DNA of 64,000 bases from Paraburkholderia solisilvae (lineage in GTDB: Bacteria > Pseudomonadota > Gammaproteobacteria > Burkholderiales > Burkholderiaceae), in assembly GCF_902859875.1 (NCBI RefSeq), contig NZ_CADIKF010000006.1:62001-126000 (forward strand). Direction: 5' to 3'. Position 1 is the first letter of the stretch; each line of letters begins with the position of its first letter. Position numbers and translations under genes: made by a program. Under the pieces are notes generated by a model, which made no database searches, was not told the DNA's origin, and saw nothing but the letters and a program-made list of their open reading frames with translations. This document shows, one piece after another, positions 1 to 8,937 of this stretch.

Positions 1-24
1 TCCCGCTTCAACAATTTTCAGTGA
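1..24 (+). CDS. lptD: C-terminal end of an lptD-like outer-membrane gene (partial)
   Basis: The first 24 bases read in frame 1 as SRFNNFQ followed by TGA, so the window opens on the last seven codons of a + strand gene. The next genes are surA, pdxA and rsmA, and in beta- and gamma-proteobacteria lptD (LPS transport beta-barrel) is normally directly upstream of surA. An ending in Phe/Gln suits a beta-barrel C-terminus. The identity is inferred from gene order; the visible residues are too few to prove it. Confidence 0.55.
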   Translation, partial: SRFNNFQ

Positions 25-113
25 CGGTTTCGGCCGCTTATAAAATACGACGAGACGGGCGGAAAATGCCTCCGGCAGGACAGCCCGATATCATTGGAGT
101 ATCTGTGGGAATC

Positions 114-1478
114 ATGAAAAAGCTTCGTTTGGCATCGCTCGCGACCGGGTTCGCGGCTGCCGCGTTCTTCATGCCGACGGGGCCCGCGCATGCGCAGGCG
201 CTGTCGAGCGGCAGTGGCCAGACGGTCGACACGATCGCCGCGGTGGTCAACAACGGCGTGATCACGCAGCGCGAGCTCGATGAGCGCATGGGGCTGATCA
301 CGCGCCGGCTGAACCAGCAGCACGCGCCGATTCCGCCCGCGGACCAGCTGCGCCAGCAGGTGCTCAACCAGATGGTGCTCGAGCGCATCCAGCTGCAAAA
401 GGCGCGCGAAGACAACATCACCGTCGACGATGCGACCGTGCAGCGCACGCTCGAGCGGCTCGCGCAGGCGAACAACATGACGCTCGCGGTGTACCGCGCG
501 CGTATCGAGGCGGAAGGCGTGCCCTGGTCGACCTTCACCGGCGATGCGAAAACCGAACTGGTCCTGTCGCGGCTGCGCGAGAAGGAAGTGGACAGCAAGG
601 TCACCGTGTCGGATGCCGAAGTCGCGAACTACATCGCGAGCCAGCGCGGGCCGAGCGCCGGCATGTCGAGCGACCTGCGCATCGAGCATATCTTCCTGAA
701 GGCGCCGCTCAATGCGTCGCAGACCGATATCGAAGCCGCGCAGAAGAAAGCTGACGATCTCCTGAAACAGGCCGTGGCCGGTAGCGGCGACGATTTCGAG
801 AAGCTTGCGAAATCGAACTCGCAGGCCGCGGACGCGAAAAGCGGCGGCGACATGGGCTTTCAGCCGCCGTCGAAGCTGCCGCCGGAGTTCGTCACGGCGG
901 CCTCGACGCTGCGCGCGGGCCAGGTGAACCCGACGGTCATCCGCACCAGTGACGGCTTCGAGATCGTGCGGCTGGTTGATCGCCGCGCCGGCGGCCAAAC
1001 CGTGACCGGCGATTCGGCAAGGCTCGTGCAAACGCACGTGCGTCACATCCTGCTGCGTGTCGGCGACGGGCAGTCCGAGCCGCAGGCACGCGAGAAACTG
1101 CTCGAGATCAAGCAGGAAATCCAGTCGGGCGGCGGCGACTTCGACAAGTTCGCGCGCACCTATTCGCAGGACGGTTCCGCGTCGCAAGGCGGCGACCTCG
1201 GTTGGGTGAGTCCGGGCGAGACGGTGCCGGAATTCGAGCGTGCGATGAACAACCTGCAGGACGGTCAGATCAGCGACCCGGTGCGTACCGAATACGGTTA
1301 CCACCTGATCCAGGTGCTCGGCCGCCGCGAAGCGGAAGGGTCGGTTGCGCAGCAGATGGACCTCGCGCGCCAGGCGATCGGCCAGCGCAAGGCGGAGCAG
1401 GCGTACGCGGACTGGCTGCGCGAGTTGCGCGACACCGCGTATGTCGACTACAAGACCACGCCTGCGCTGGTGCAGTAA
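114..1478 (+). CDS. surA: Periplasmic peptidyl-prolyl isomerase / chaperone SurA
   Basis: SurA escorts unfolded outer-membrane beta-barrel proteins across the periplasm to the BAM complex. The 454-residue protein starts with a signal peptide (MKKLRLASL, hydrophobic stretch, cleavage near AHAQ). Then come an N-terminal chaperone domain ([15 protein letters not shown]) and two parvulin domains, starting near [12 protein letters not shown] and [12 protein letters not shown], each with the repeated GGDMGF/GGDLGW signature. An in-frame ATG at 21 would add 31 residues ahead of the signal peptide, so ATG 114 was chosen. It lies between the lptD end and pdxA (17-nt gap), the usual operon. Length matches the family. 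Confidence 0.95.
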   Translation: MKKLRLASLATGFAAAAFFMPTGPAHAQALSSGSGQTVDTIAAVVNNGVITQRELDERMGLITRRLNQQHAPIPPADQLRQQVLNQMVLERIQLQKAREDNITVDDATVQRTLERLAQANNMTLAVYRARIEAEGVPWSTFTGDAKTELVLSRLREKEVDSKVTVSDAEVANYIASQRGPSAGMSSDLRIEHIFLKAPLNASQTDIEAAQKKADDLLKQAVAGSGDDFEKLAKSNSQAADAKSGGDMGFQPPSKLPPEFVTAASTLRAGQVNPTVIRTSDGFEIVRLVDRRAGGQTVTGDSARLVQTHVRHILLRVGDGQSEPQAREKLLEIKQEIQSGGGDFDKFARTYSQDGSASQGGDLGWVSPGETVPEFERAMNNLQDGQISDPVRTEYGYHLIQVLGRREAEGSVAQQMDLARQAIGQRKAEQAYADWLRELRDTAYVDYKTTPALVQ

Positions 1479-1495
1479 CGCTAACCATTCGAACC

Positions 1496-2494
1496 ATGAC
1501 GACCGCCTCCTCGAGCGCCGCGTTGCAGATTGCGATCACGACCGGTGAACCGGCCGGCGTCGGTCCCGAGCTGACCGCGCAAGCGCTCGCGGCGGCCGGC
1601 GCGCACTGGCCCGACGCCCGGTTCACCGTGCTCGGCGATGCGGCGCTGCTGGCGGATCGCGCGCAGGCGGTCGGCGTCGACTGGCATGCGTTGCAAGGGC
1701 GGCGCATTACGGTCGAACATCACCCGCTTGGCGTGCCGTCGCAGCCGGGCAAGCTCGATGCGGCGAACGGCCGCTACGTGCTTGCGCTGCTCGATGCGGC
1801 CATCGACGGCGCGCTCGCCGGTCGCTTCGATGCGATCGTCACCGCGCCGCTGCAAAAGAGCATGATCAACGATGCCGGTGTGCCGTTTACCGGCCACACC
1901 GAATATCTCGCCGGGCGCACACATACGCCGCATGTCGTGATGATGCTCGCGGGCACCGGCCAGCGGCCGCTGCGCGTGGCGCTCGCGACCACGCATCTGC
2001 CGCTGAAGGACGTCGCGGCGGCGCTCAGCGTGGCGGGCATCGTCGACACGCTGCGTATCATCGATCACGACCTGCGCCGTCATTTCGGCTTGCCCGCGCC
2101 GCGCATTCTCGTGACCGGCCTCAATCCGCACGCGGGCGAGAACGGTTATCTCGGCCGCGAAGAAATCGACGTGATCGCGCCGGCGCTCAAGCAGGCGAAC
2201 GCGCAGGGCATCGACGCGCGCGGACCGTATCCGGCCGACACGCTGTTCCAGCCGCGCTATCTGACCGAAGCCGATTGCGTGCTCGCGATGTTCCATGACC
2301 AGGGCTTGCCGGTGCTGAAGTACGCGACGTTCGGTGAAGGCATCAACGTCACGCTCGGCTTGCCGATCATCCGCACGTCGGTCGATCACGGCACCGCGCT
2401 CGACCTCGCCGGCACCGGCCGCGCGGACGCCGGCAGCCTGGTCGCCGCGATCGATGCCGCGGTGTCGATGGCGCGCCACCGGCGCGCCGCCTGA
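1496..2494 (+). CDS. pdxA: 4-hydroxythreonine-4-phosphate dehydrogenase
   Basis: PdxA oxidises 4-phosphohydroxy-L-threonine in the DXP-dependent pathway to pyridoxal 5'-phosphate. The protein is 332 residues, against about 329 in E. coli. Family motifs are visible: [13 protein letters not shown] at the N-terminus, [10 protein letters not shown], and the three metal-binding histidine regions [17 protein letters not shown] and [12 protein letters not shown]. The ATG at 1496 starts just before the conserved N-terminus; longer in-frame starts run into surA coding sequence. The gaps of 17 nt to surA and 20 nt to rsmA support one transcript. Confidence 0.96.
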   Translation: MTTASSSAALQIAITTGEPAGVGPELTAQALAAAGAHWPDARFTVLGDAALLADRAQAVGVDWHALQGRRITVEHHPLGVPSQPGKLDAANGRYVLALLDAAIDGALAGRFDAIVTAPLQKSMINDAGVPFTGHTEYLAGRTHTPHVVMMLAGTGQRPLRVALATTHLPLKDVAAALSVAGIVDTLRIIDHDLRRHFGLPAPRILVTGLNPHAGENGYLGREEIDVIAPALKQANAQGIDARGPYPADTLFQPRYLTEADCVLAMFHDQGLPVLKYATFGEGINVTLGLPIIRTSVDHGTALDLAGTGRADAGSLVAAIDAAVSMARHRRAA

Positions 2495-2514
2495 TTCTCT
2501 CCAGCACTTTTTCG

Positions 2515-3405
2515 ATGTCATCCAGCAGACAGCACGCGGGCCGGCAGCACCAGGGCCATTTCGCACGCAAACGGTTCGGCCAGAACTTTCTGGTCGATCA
2601 CGGCGTGATCGATTCGATCGTCGAGCTGATTCGTCCGCAGCGCGGCGAGCGGATGGTCGAAATCGGGCCGGGCCTCGGCGCATTGACCGAACCGTTGATC
2701 GACCGGCTGGCGACGCCCGAATCGCCGCTGCACGCGGTCGAGCTGGATCGCGATCTGATCGGCCGGCTCAAGACGAAATTCGGCGAGCGGCTGCAACTGC
2801 ATGAAGGCGATGCGCTCGCGTTCGATTTCAGCGCGCTCGCGGCGCCGGGTCACGGCGACGGGTCCGGCGCGACGGATGCATCAAATGCGAAGCCGTCGCT
2901 GCGCATCGTCGGCAATCTGCCGTACAACATTTCGAGCCCGCTGCTGTTTCACCTGACGACCTTCGCGCGCAGCGTGATCGATCAACACTTCATGCTGCAG
3001 AACGAAGTCGTCGAGCGGATGGTCGCGGAGCCGGGCAGCAAGGCGTTCAGCCGGCTGTCGGTGATGCTGCAGTACCGCTACGTGATCGACAAGCTGCTCG
3101 ACGTGCCTCCCGAGTCATTCCAGCCGCCGCCGAAAGTCGACTCGGCGATCGTGCGGATGATCCCTTACGCGTCGCACGAATTGCCGGACGTCGACGAAGC
3201 GACGCTGGGCGAACTCGTCACGGCCGCGTTCTCCCAGCGACGCAAGATGTTGCGCAATACGCTGTCGGCGTTTCGCGATGCCGTCGACTTCGATGCGCAC
3301 GGCTTCGATCTTGCGCGGCGCGCGGAGGACGTGCCGGTCGCCGAGTATGTGCGCGTGGCGCAGGCGTTGTCGGCGTCGCGCGGTCAAGCGAAGTCGCCTG
3401 ACTGA
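2515..3405 (+). CDS. rsmA: 16S rRNA (adenine1518-N6/adenine1519-N6)-dimethyltransferase RsmA (KsgA)
   Basis: RsmA (KsgA) dimethylates two adjacent adenines near the 3' end of 16S rRNA late in 30S assembly, using S-adenosylmethionine. The 296-residue protein has the family N-terminus [10 protein letters not shown], the SAM-binding motif [13 protein letters not shown], the acidic HAVELDRDL strand end, and the catalytic [12 protein letters not shown] motif. An insert of about 15 residues rich in Gly, Asp and Ser (around [15 protein letters not shown]) sits just before the catalytic motif, as is common in this group. It is the last gene of the surA-pdxA-rsmA unit, 20 nt after pdxA. Confidence 0.95.
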   Translation: MSSSRQHAGRQHQGHFARKRFGQNFLVDHGVIDSIVELIRPQRGERMVEIGPGLGALTEPLIDRLATPESPLHAVELDRDLIGRLKTKFGERLQLHEGDALAFDFSALAAPGHGDGSGATDASNAKPSLRIVGNLPYNISSPLLFHLTTFARSVIDQHFMLQNEVVERMVAEPGSKAFSRLSVMLQYRYVIDKLLDVPPESFQPPPKVDSAIVRMIPYASHELPDVDEATLGELVTAAFSQRRKMLRNTLSAFRDAVDFDAHGFDLARRAEDVPVAEYVRVAQALSASRGQAKSPD

Positions 3406-3431
3406 TCGCTTTTCTATCCTGTTTGCGTTGC

Positions 3432-3578
3432 AATCCTAAATAAACGAGCGGTGGAGTTTTCGGACTAGTCCTATAAGGCCGCTGGTCACTGGGTTCCTAT
3501 ACTTCAGCCCGTACTGATACCCAGTAACAGCAAGCAGACGGTCAAACGTCTCTTGACCCGGTCAAACTATTTAGGATT
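3432..3578 (+). promoter_or_regulatory. Structured leader / control region of the adhesin gene
   Basis: The 178-nt gap before the adhesin is dense in symmetry. AATCCTAAATA (3432-3442) is the exact reverse complement of TATTTAGGATT (3568-3578), and the second arm contains the AGGA ribosome-binding site. GGACTAGTCC (3462-3471) is a perfect palindrome. AGACG/CGTCT (3536-3551) and TTGACC/GGTCAA (3553-3565) form two adjacent small inverted repeats. CGGTCAAAC occurs twice exactly 20 bp apart (3539 and 3559). TATACT at 3498-3503 is a possible -10 without a good -35. Operators, RNA hairpins or both are possible. Confidence 0.5.
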
Positions 3579-3583
3579 AGAAA

Positions 3584-6535
3584 ATGAAAAAGAACCGTCG
3601 ATCGGTACGGAATGGCGCGATGCCGTTCCAGCTAGCCGCTTTGAACAATCCTGGAACCCAGTCGAAGCAGAGGTCGCCGGGCGCGAAGCTCACGACCGGC
3701 ATGGCGATGATTGCGTTGGGTGTCGCCGCGCTGTATGCGCCGGGGCAGTCGTTCGCGAGCGCCATTACGATTGCGGACACGGACAAGGCAACCGGAACGA
3801 ACTGTACGACGACCAATGCGGGTAGCGGTACATGGTCGGTGGTCGGCGGCTGCTTTGCGAACGCGGGTGTGAAAGACGCGCCGCACAATCTGGCGGAGAC
3901 GGTGGTCGGCGCCTACGGCTACGTGCCGGCAAACGTCAGCTTCGCGTCGGGCTTCGGCTTCAGCAACCAGACTTACGCGTATTTCGGAAGCGCGCTCGGT
4001 GCGGCGTCGTACGTCGCCGGCGCGGCGAACAATAGTGTCGCGCTCGGTACCGGCTCGGTGGCAAGCGAAGCCAATACGGTTTCTCTAGGACGCGTCGGCG
4101 ACAGTCCGCTGAAGGGCACGTTCAGTGACGGCGGCGACGGCAACTCGTCGGATACGGCACTCCTGAACCAGAATCTCACCGGCACGCTGACGCGCCGCCT
4201 CACCAACATGTCCGCGGGCATCAACAATACCGATGCAGTGAACGTCGGCCAGTTGAAGGCGGCCGGCATGAACATCGACACGTCGGGCAACGTGACCAAC
4301 GCGTTCGTCGCGTACGACGACACGACCAGAGGGAAGGTCACGCTCGCCGGCGGCACGGCCGGCACCACCATCACGAACGTGAAGGCCGGTACGCTAAGCG
4401 CGGCCAGCATGGATGCGGTGAACGGCGCGCAGCTCAATGCGACGAACGCGAACGTGACAAACGTGACGAACACGGTGAACAACATCACCAACGGCAACGC
4501 GGGGATCAAATACTTCCACGTGAACTCGACGCTCGCGGATTCGACGGCAAGCGGTACGAATGCGATGGCGATCGGCGCTGCGGCCAGCACCAACGGCCAG
4601 AGCGCGGTGGCCGTCGGCACGACCGCGTCGGCGTCGGCGGACTGGACGGTGGCGATGGGCAACGCCGCGGCGGCGAAGGGGGCGGGCGATGTGGCATTGG
4701 GCGCGTCGTCGCTCGCCAATGGCGGCGCCGGCTCGAACTATTCGACGGCGGTCGGCGCCAACGCGCAGGCGACGGCGGCGAACACCGGCGCGTTTGGCGC
4801 AGGCGCGAAGGCGACGGTTGCCAATAGTGTGGCGCTCGGTTCGAACTCGACTGGCGACCGCGCGAACAGCGTGGCGGTCGGCAATGCGTCGCTGCAACGG
4901 CAAATCACCTACGTGGCCAAGGGTACGGCGGACACGGACGCGGTGAACCTTGCGCAGTTGAAGGCGGCCGGCGCGACCATCGATACGTCGGGCAACGTGA
5001 CCAACGCGTTCGTCGCGTATGACGACGCGACCAAAGGCGTGGTCACGCTCGCCGGCGGATTGGCCGGTACGACCATCACGAACGTGAAAGCAGGCGCCGT
5101 CAGCGCGGGCAGCAAGGACGCGATCAACGGCTCGCAGCTATATGGTTCGGCAAGCAGCATGGCCGCGGCGCTCGGCGGCGGTTCCATCGTCGCCCCGGAC
5201 GGCAGCATCACGATGCCCCGATACACAGTGGGCGGCGACACCGTGATCGGCGTGGACGGCGCAGTCGATGCGCTCGATCAGCGAATCACCGACGCATCGG
5301 CGGCGGCGGCCGATATCTCGACGAAGCTCAAGTTCATCAAGTTCGGCGATACGAGCGGCCAGGACGCGAACGCGTCGGGCGACAACGCTGTCGCGATCGG
5401 CCCATTCGCGCAGGCAACCGGCGACAACGCGCTGGCCATGGGGGCGAACGCGCGCGCGACCGCGGTCAATTCGATTGCGATCGGCGCGGGTTCGTCCACC
5501 AACCAGGCCAATACGTTCGCGGTGGGCTCGAATACGGCCAAGCGCCGCATCGTCAACGTCGCGGACGGCGTGAACTACAGCGATGCGGTGACGTTTGGGC
5601 AGATGAACGCGGCGATCGCTGCGGCGCTGCCTGGCCAGACAGTCAAAGGCGCGCTGCTGCAGGCGGCGCCGCTGGCTGCCGGCATCGGCGTCGCGACGCC
5701 GGACGATGCGGCCAACGCCATTGCCTACGACAGCACCGCGCGCGACCGCGTGACGCTCGGCGGAGCAGCGGCGACCGCACGCGTCGCGCTGTCGAATCTG
5801 CAGGATGCCGATCTGAGTGCAACCAGCACCGACGCCGTTACCGGCGCGCAGTTGTACGCGACGAACCAGCAGGTCGAGAAGCTTGGCGAGGCCGTGCAAA
5901 ACTACAGCGCGAACGGGTCGTCCGTGATTGCATCGGGCATGGCGAGCGGACCCGCGACGGCGACCGGTTCGAATTCGTTCGCAGCGGGCAGCGGCGCAAG
6001 CGCGGCCGGCAACGCATCGACCGCGCTCGGCGATCGCGCGAAGGCGTCGGGCACGGCTTCGGTAGCGCTCGGCTCGCAGGCGAGCGCCACCGCGAACAAT
6101 TCGGTCGCACTCGGCGCGAACGCGGTGGCGAGCCGCGACAATACGGTGTCGGTAGGCGCACCGGAGGCGGAACGTCAGATCGTCAACGTTGCGGCAGGCG
6201 TACAGGGCACCGATGCGGTGAACGTGAACCAGTTGAATGCCACGGTCGCGAACACGAACCAGCAGATCTCCGGCCTGCAAGGCCAGATCAACAGCGTCGC
6301 GAAGGGCGCGAATGCGGGCACCGCGGCCGCCATGGCGGTCGCCGGCCTGCCGCAGCCGACCCAGCCGGGCAAGACGATGGTCGCGCTTGCCGGTGCGCGT
6401 TATGGCGGTCAGTCGGGCGCCGCGTTCGGCGCGTCGTATGTGACGCAGAACAACAGGTTCGTCGTGAAGCTGTCGGGCAACACCAGCACCAACGGCAACG
6501 TCGGCGTGGTCGCGGGCGCGGGTTTCCAGTGGTGA
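3584..6535 (+). CDS. YadA-like trimeric autotransporter adhesin
   Basis: A 983-residue surface adhesin expected to form a trimer displayed through its own C-terminal barrel. A long basic n-region (MKKNRRSVRNGAMPFQ...) leads to a hydrophobic core and cleavage near QSFA (about residue 57). The passenger has many YadA-head repeats of the SVALG / AIGAGSST type, broken by neck motifs DAVNVGQLKA, DAVNLAQLKA, DAVTFGQMNA and DAVNVNQLNA. The C-terminal 60 or so residues are the YadA anchor, from KTMVALAGARYGG to the terminal FQW. The ATG at 3584 has AGGA 7 nt upstream. Adhesion, autoaggregation or biofilm roles are family inference; no ligand can be read. Confidence 0.92.
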   Translation: MKKNRRSVRNGAMPFQLAALNNPGTQSKQRSPGAKLTTGMAMIALGVAALYAPGQSFASAITIADTDKATGTNCTTTNAGSGTWSVVGGCFANAGVKDAPHNLAETVVGAYGYVPANVSFASGFGFSNQTYAYFGSALGAASYVAGAANNSVALGTGSVASEANTVSLGRVGDSPLKGTFSDGGDGNSSDTALLNQNLTGTLTRRLTNMSAGINNTDAVNVGQLKAAGMNIDTSGNVTNAFVAYDDTTRGKVTLAGGTAGTTITNVKAGTLSAASMDAVNGAQLNATNANVTNVTNTVNNITNGNAGIKYFHVNSTLADSTASGTNAMAIGAAASTNGQSAVAVGTTASASADWTVAMGNAAAAKGAGDVALGASSLANGGAGSNYSTAVGANAQATAANTGAFGAGAKATVANSVALGSNSTGDRANSVAVGNASLQRQITYVAKGTADTDAVNLAQLKAAGATIDTSGNVTNAFVAYDDATKGVVTLAGGLAGTTITNVKAGAVSAGSKDAINGSQLYGSASSMAAALGGGSIVAPDGSITMPRYTVGGDTVIGVDGAVDALDQRITDASAAAADISTKLKFIKFGDTSGQDANASGDNAVAIGPFAQATGDNALAMGANARATAVNSIAIGAGSSTNQANTFAVGSNTAKRRIVNVADGVNYSDAVTFGQMNAAIAAALPGQTVKGALLQAAPLAAGIGVATPDDAANAIAYDSTARDRVTLGGAAATARVALSNLQDADLSATSTDAVTGAQLYATNQQVEKLGEAVQNYSANGSSVIASGMASGPATATGSNSFAAGSGASAAGNASTALGDRAKASGTASVALGSQASATANNSVALGANAVASRDNTVSVGAPEAERQIVNVAAGVQGTDAVNVNQLNATVANTNQQISGLQGQINSVAKGANAGTAAAMAVAGLPQPTQPGKTMVALAGARYGGQSGAAFGASYVTQNNRFVVKLSGNTSTNGNVGVVAGAGFQW
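4250..5145 (+). repeat. Internal duplication in the adhesin passenger (copies at 4250-4440 and 4955-5145)
   Basis: Two near-identical segments of about 190 bp start at the same codon phase 705 bp (235 codons) apart, both opening with the CAGTTGAAGGCGGCCGGC stretch. They encode the block IDTSGNVTNAFVAYDD through TITNVKAG and a following neck motif. A third, more diverged copy lies around 5710-5870 (AIAYDSTARDRVTLGG). Such repeats let the stalk and head length change by recombination. Confidence 0.85.
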
Positions 6536-6936
6536 GCGCCCAGCCCGTCAGCCGGTAATGCCGCGGCGGCGTAGCGGCCCACGCCACGCCGTCGCCGTTG
6601 CCGCGGGCACATACCGGGCACATATCGGCTACATGCCACCCGCTGAATTCCGGAGCGCGCGCTTTCCATTTACAAGCCCGGGTGCGCGCTCCAAACTTTA
6701 TCTTCCCCTCCTCGCATTTCATCGGACAGCGGCGGCAAAACGGAACCCTGTTTGCATCCGTCCGCCCGCACGCGTCGCACACCTTACATATTTCGCACTT
6801 TCCGCCTTTCATCAGGCATCATTCGCGAATTCCCGTTGTCGACTCACGCGCAACCGCGCGCAAGACCTTGAAGGCGCTGCGCCACACAGGACCGATTCAG
6901 CCCGCATAAGCACGTCCCGTACGACAAGGAGACGGC
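6536..6936. other. Intergenic gap between adhesin and porin
   Basis: About 400 nt without a convincing gene. The first 60 nt after the adhesin stop are GC-rich with imperfect CCGCGGCGG/CCGTCGCCG complementarity, possibly a weak terminator. The stretch 6690-6850 is less GC-rich than its surroundings and is the likely porin promoter region, but I could not place -35/-10 boxes with confidence. Short open frames here have no start signal or recognisable product. Confidence 0.4.
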
Positions 6937-8067
6937 ATGACCAAGCCCAGCAGGTGGACCGCCTACGTGCTGTTGCCGGCTGCACTGCTATCGGCGCTGG
7001 CCGCGGCGCCGTCGCATGCGCAAACGAGCGTCACGTTGTATGGCATCGTCGATGAAAGCGTGCGCTACTTGACCCATACGAACACGGCTGGCGATTCGAC
7101 GCTCGGTCTCGGCACCGGCGGCCTGAGCGAAAGCCGCTGGGGTTTGAGGGGCAGCGAAGACCTCGGCGGCGGCTGGTCCACGTTTTTCAGGCTCGAAAAC
7201 CGCTTCTATATCAATTCCGGACAGAGCGACCTGACGTTGCCGTTCATCAACGAGGCGCAAGTCGGCGTGCAGTCGGCTTCGTATGGATGGCTGATCTTCG
7301 GTCGGCAGCCGAACGTGCTGATCGAAGGCATCACGATCGGCGGCTATGGCAGCAATCCGTGGATTCCATACGACTTCAGTTTCCAGCCGGAAGTGACCAT
7401 GTCGGGCGGCATCTGGACCAGCAACCAGGTGCAGTATCAGGCGCGCTTCAATGGCGTGACCTTGGCGACCGCGTATGCATTCGGCGGCGTCGCCGGACAC
7501 ATGTCGTACGGCTCGCAGTACGGCGCCGCGGCGGCTTATGCGCCGAAGGGCGGCCCGCTCAACCTGGGCGGCGCGTACGAGGAGTCGCACGATTCGCTGA
7601 ACGGCAGCACCGCGAAAGCGTGGACCTTTGGCGGCGCCTATGTGTGGGACGGCACGCGCTTCGCGCTCGGTTATATCGTCAATCGCGCCGATCCGGGCTT
7701 CTCGAACTTCGCCAACGGGCCGTTTAGCGCGCCCCAGCTCACTGCGCTCAAGTACACCGATTTCTCGCGGCGCCGGATGATACTCGGCGGCATCACGCAG
7801 GCGCTCGACGACGCGTGGCATCTCGCACTCAACGTATGGCGCACCTGGCAGGACGGTAAAACCGCCGCGCAGGACGGCTCGGCGTGGCAGTACCAGTTCG
7901 TCGCCGACTATAACCTTTCGAAGCGCACCGACGTCTATGTGGAAGCCGATTACGCGGTGTATCGCGGCGGCCTGATCGGCGCGCAACTGCAGGGTGTGAA
8001 TGCCGTCGGGCTTGCGCAGAAGAGCACGCAAATCGGTTTGATGGCGGGCTTGCGGCATCTGTTCTAG
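6937..8067 (+). CDS. General porin, OmpC/Porin_4 family
   Basis: An outer-membrane trimeric porin for passive diffusion of small hydrophilic solutes. The 376-residue protein begins with a signal peptide (ending SHAQ) followed at once by the family's first strand, TSVTLYGIVDESVRY. Typical motifs are ESRWGLRGSEDLGGGW, FRLENRF, FGRQPNVL in the constriction-loop region, and the C-terminal strand ending in GLRHLF with terminal Phe, the BAM recognition residue. AAGGAG lies 7 nt before the ATG. It stands alone between the adhesin and gloA and looks like its own transcription unit. Substrate preference cannot be read. Confidence 0.93.
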   Translation: MTKPSRWTAYVLLPAALLSALAAAPSHAQTSVTLYGIVDESVRYLTHTNTAGDSTLGLGTGGLSESRWGLRGSEDLGGGWSTFFRLENRFYINSGQSDLTLPFINEAQVGVQSASYGWLIFGRQPNVLIEGITIGGYGSNPWIPYDFSFQPEVTMSGGIWTSNQVQYQARFNGVTLATAYAFGGVAGHMSYGSQYGAAAAYAPKGGPLNLGGAYEESHDSLNGSTAKAWTFGGAYVWDGTRFALGYIVNRADPGFSNFANGPFSAPQLTALKYTDFSRRRMILGGITQALDDAWHLALNVWRTWQDGKTAAQDGSAWQYQFVADYNLSKRTDVYVEADYAVYRGGLIGAQLQGVNAVGLAQKSTQIGLMAGLRHLF

Positions 8068-8218
8068 CGCTTGGGGGCGTTCCGGGCGAGTCCGAGGTTG
8101 ACCCCGAAGTGAACGTGAAGCGAACCTGAAGCGACCTCGAAGTCAGCCCATCACTCGGCGAGGATGCGGTTTTTTCGGTACATTTACGTCCTCGACATCA
8201 CGCAATCAGGAGTTCACG

Positions 8219-8605
8219 ATGCGCTTTCTCCACACCATGCTTCGCGTCGGCAATCTCGACCGCTCGATCAAGTTCTACACCGAGTTGCTCGGCATGAAAG
8301 TGCTGCGCCGCCAGGACTATCCGGACGGCAAGTTCACGCTGGCGTTCGTCGGCTATACGGATGAGCGTGACGGCACGGTCATCGAATTGACGCATAACTG
8401 GGATACGGAATCGTACGACCTCGGCAGCGCTTTCGGCCACCTCGCGATCGAAGTCGAAGACGCGTACGCCGCATGCGAAAAGATCAAGGCGCAGGGCGGC
8501 ACGGTGGTGCGCGAGGCCGGCCCGATGAAACACGGCACGACGGTGATCGCGTTCATCACCGATCCGGACGGCTACAAGATCGAATTCATCCAGAAGAAGT
8601 CTTGA
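8219..8605 (+). CDS. gloA: Lactoylglutathione lyase (glyoxalase I)
   Basis: GloA converts the hemithioacetal of methylglyoxal and glutathione to S-D-lactoylglutathione in the cytoplasm. The 128-residue VOC-fold protein carries all four metal ligands at the E. coli positions: His5, Glu56, His74 and Glu122. Other landmarks are [33 protein letters not shown] and [12 protein letters not shown]. The short form without the insert of eukaryotic enzymes implies the Ni/Co-activated bacterial class. A CAGGAG ribosome-binding site precedes the ATG. It is monocistronic and convergent with the downstream metallopeptidase gene. Confidence 0.96.
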   Translation: MRFLHTMLRVGNLDRSIKFYTELLGMKVLRRQDYPDGKFTLAFVGYTDERDGTVIELTHNWDTESYDLGSAFGHLAIEVEDAYAACEKIKAQGGTVVREAGPMKHGTTVIAFITDPDGYKIEFIQKKS

Positions 8606-8720
8606 TGGCTTGGCGAGCGGCATGCAACGGGGTATCGGGCATGCGGCATAGGCGCGCGCTGCGCCGCGCCGTGCATCTGCCTGCATCGCCGCTCACGCGC
8701 ACGCGATTGTGCGCGTAATC

Positions 8721-8830
8721 AGGCATGAGCGCGCACCAGCAGGCACCAGCAGGCACAAGCAGGCACAAGCAGGCACAAGCAGGCACAAGCAGGCACAAGC
8801 AGGCACAAGCAGGCACAAGCAAGCACGTGT
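8721..8830. repeat. 10-bp minisatellite (AGGCACAAGC)n
   Basis: Seven perfect tandem copies of AGGCACAAGC occupy 8751-8820. Degenerate copies lie on the left (AGGCATGAGC, GCGCACCAGC, AGGCACCAGC from 8721) and one on the right (AAGCACGTGT). Scattered relatives (GCGGCACAAG) follow at 8880-8910. The array sits in the convergent gap between gloA and the minus-strand metallopeptidase gene. Open frames crossing it are repeat artefacts. Confidence 0.95.
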
Positions 8831-8937
8831 GATCAAGCGCGGAAGCGCGGGGCAAGCGATCGAGCGTAAGCCGACACAAGCGCGGCACAAGCGCGGCACA
8901 AGCAGACACATAGTCCGGCGTAATCGCGCACGCCGCT

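Noticed and set aside
6598-6909. A possible 103-residue gene between adhesin and porin
   Set aside because: No ribosome-binding site, no conserved motif, and codon composition unlike the neighbours; more likely the porin promoter region.
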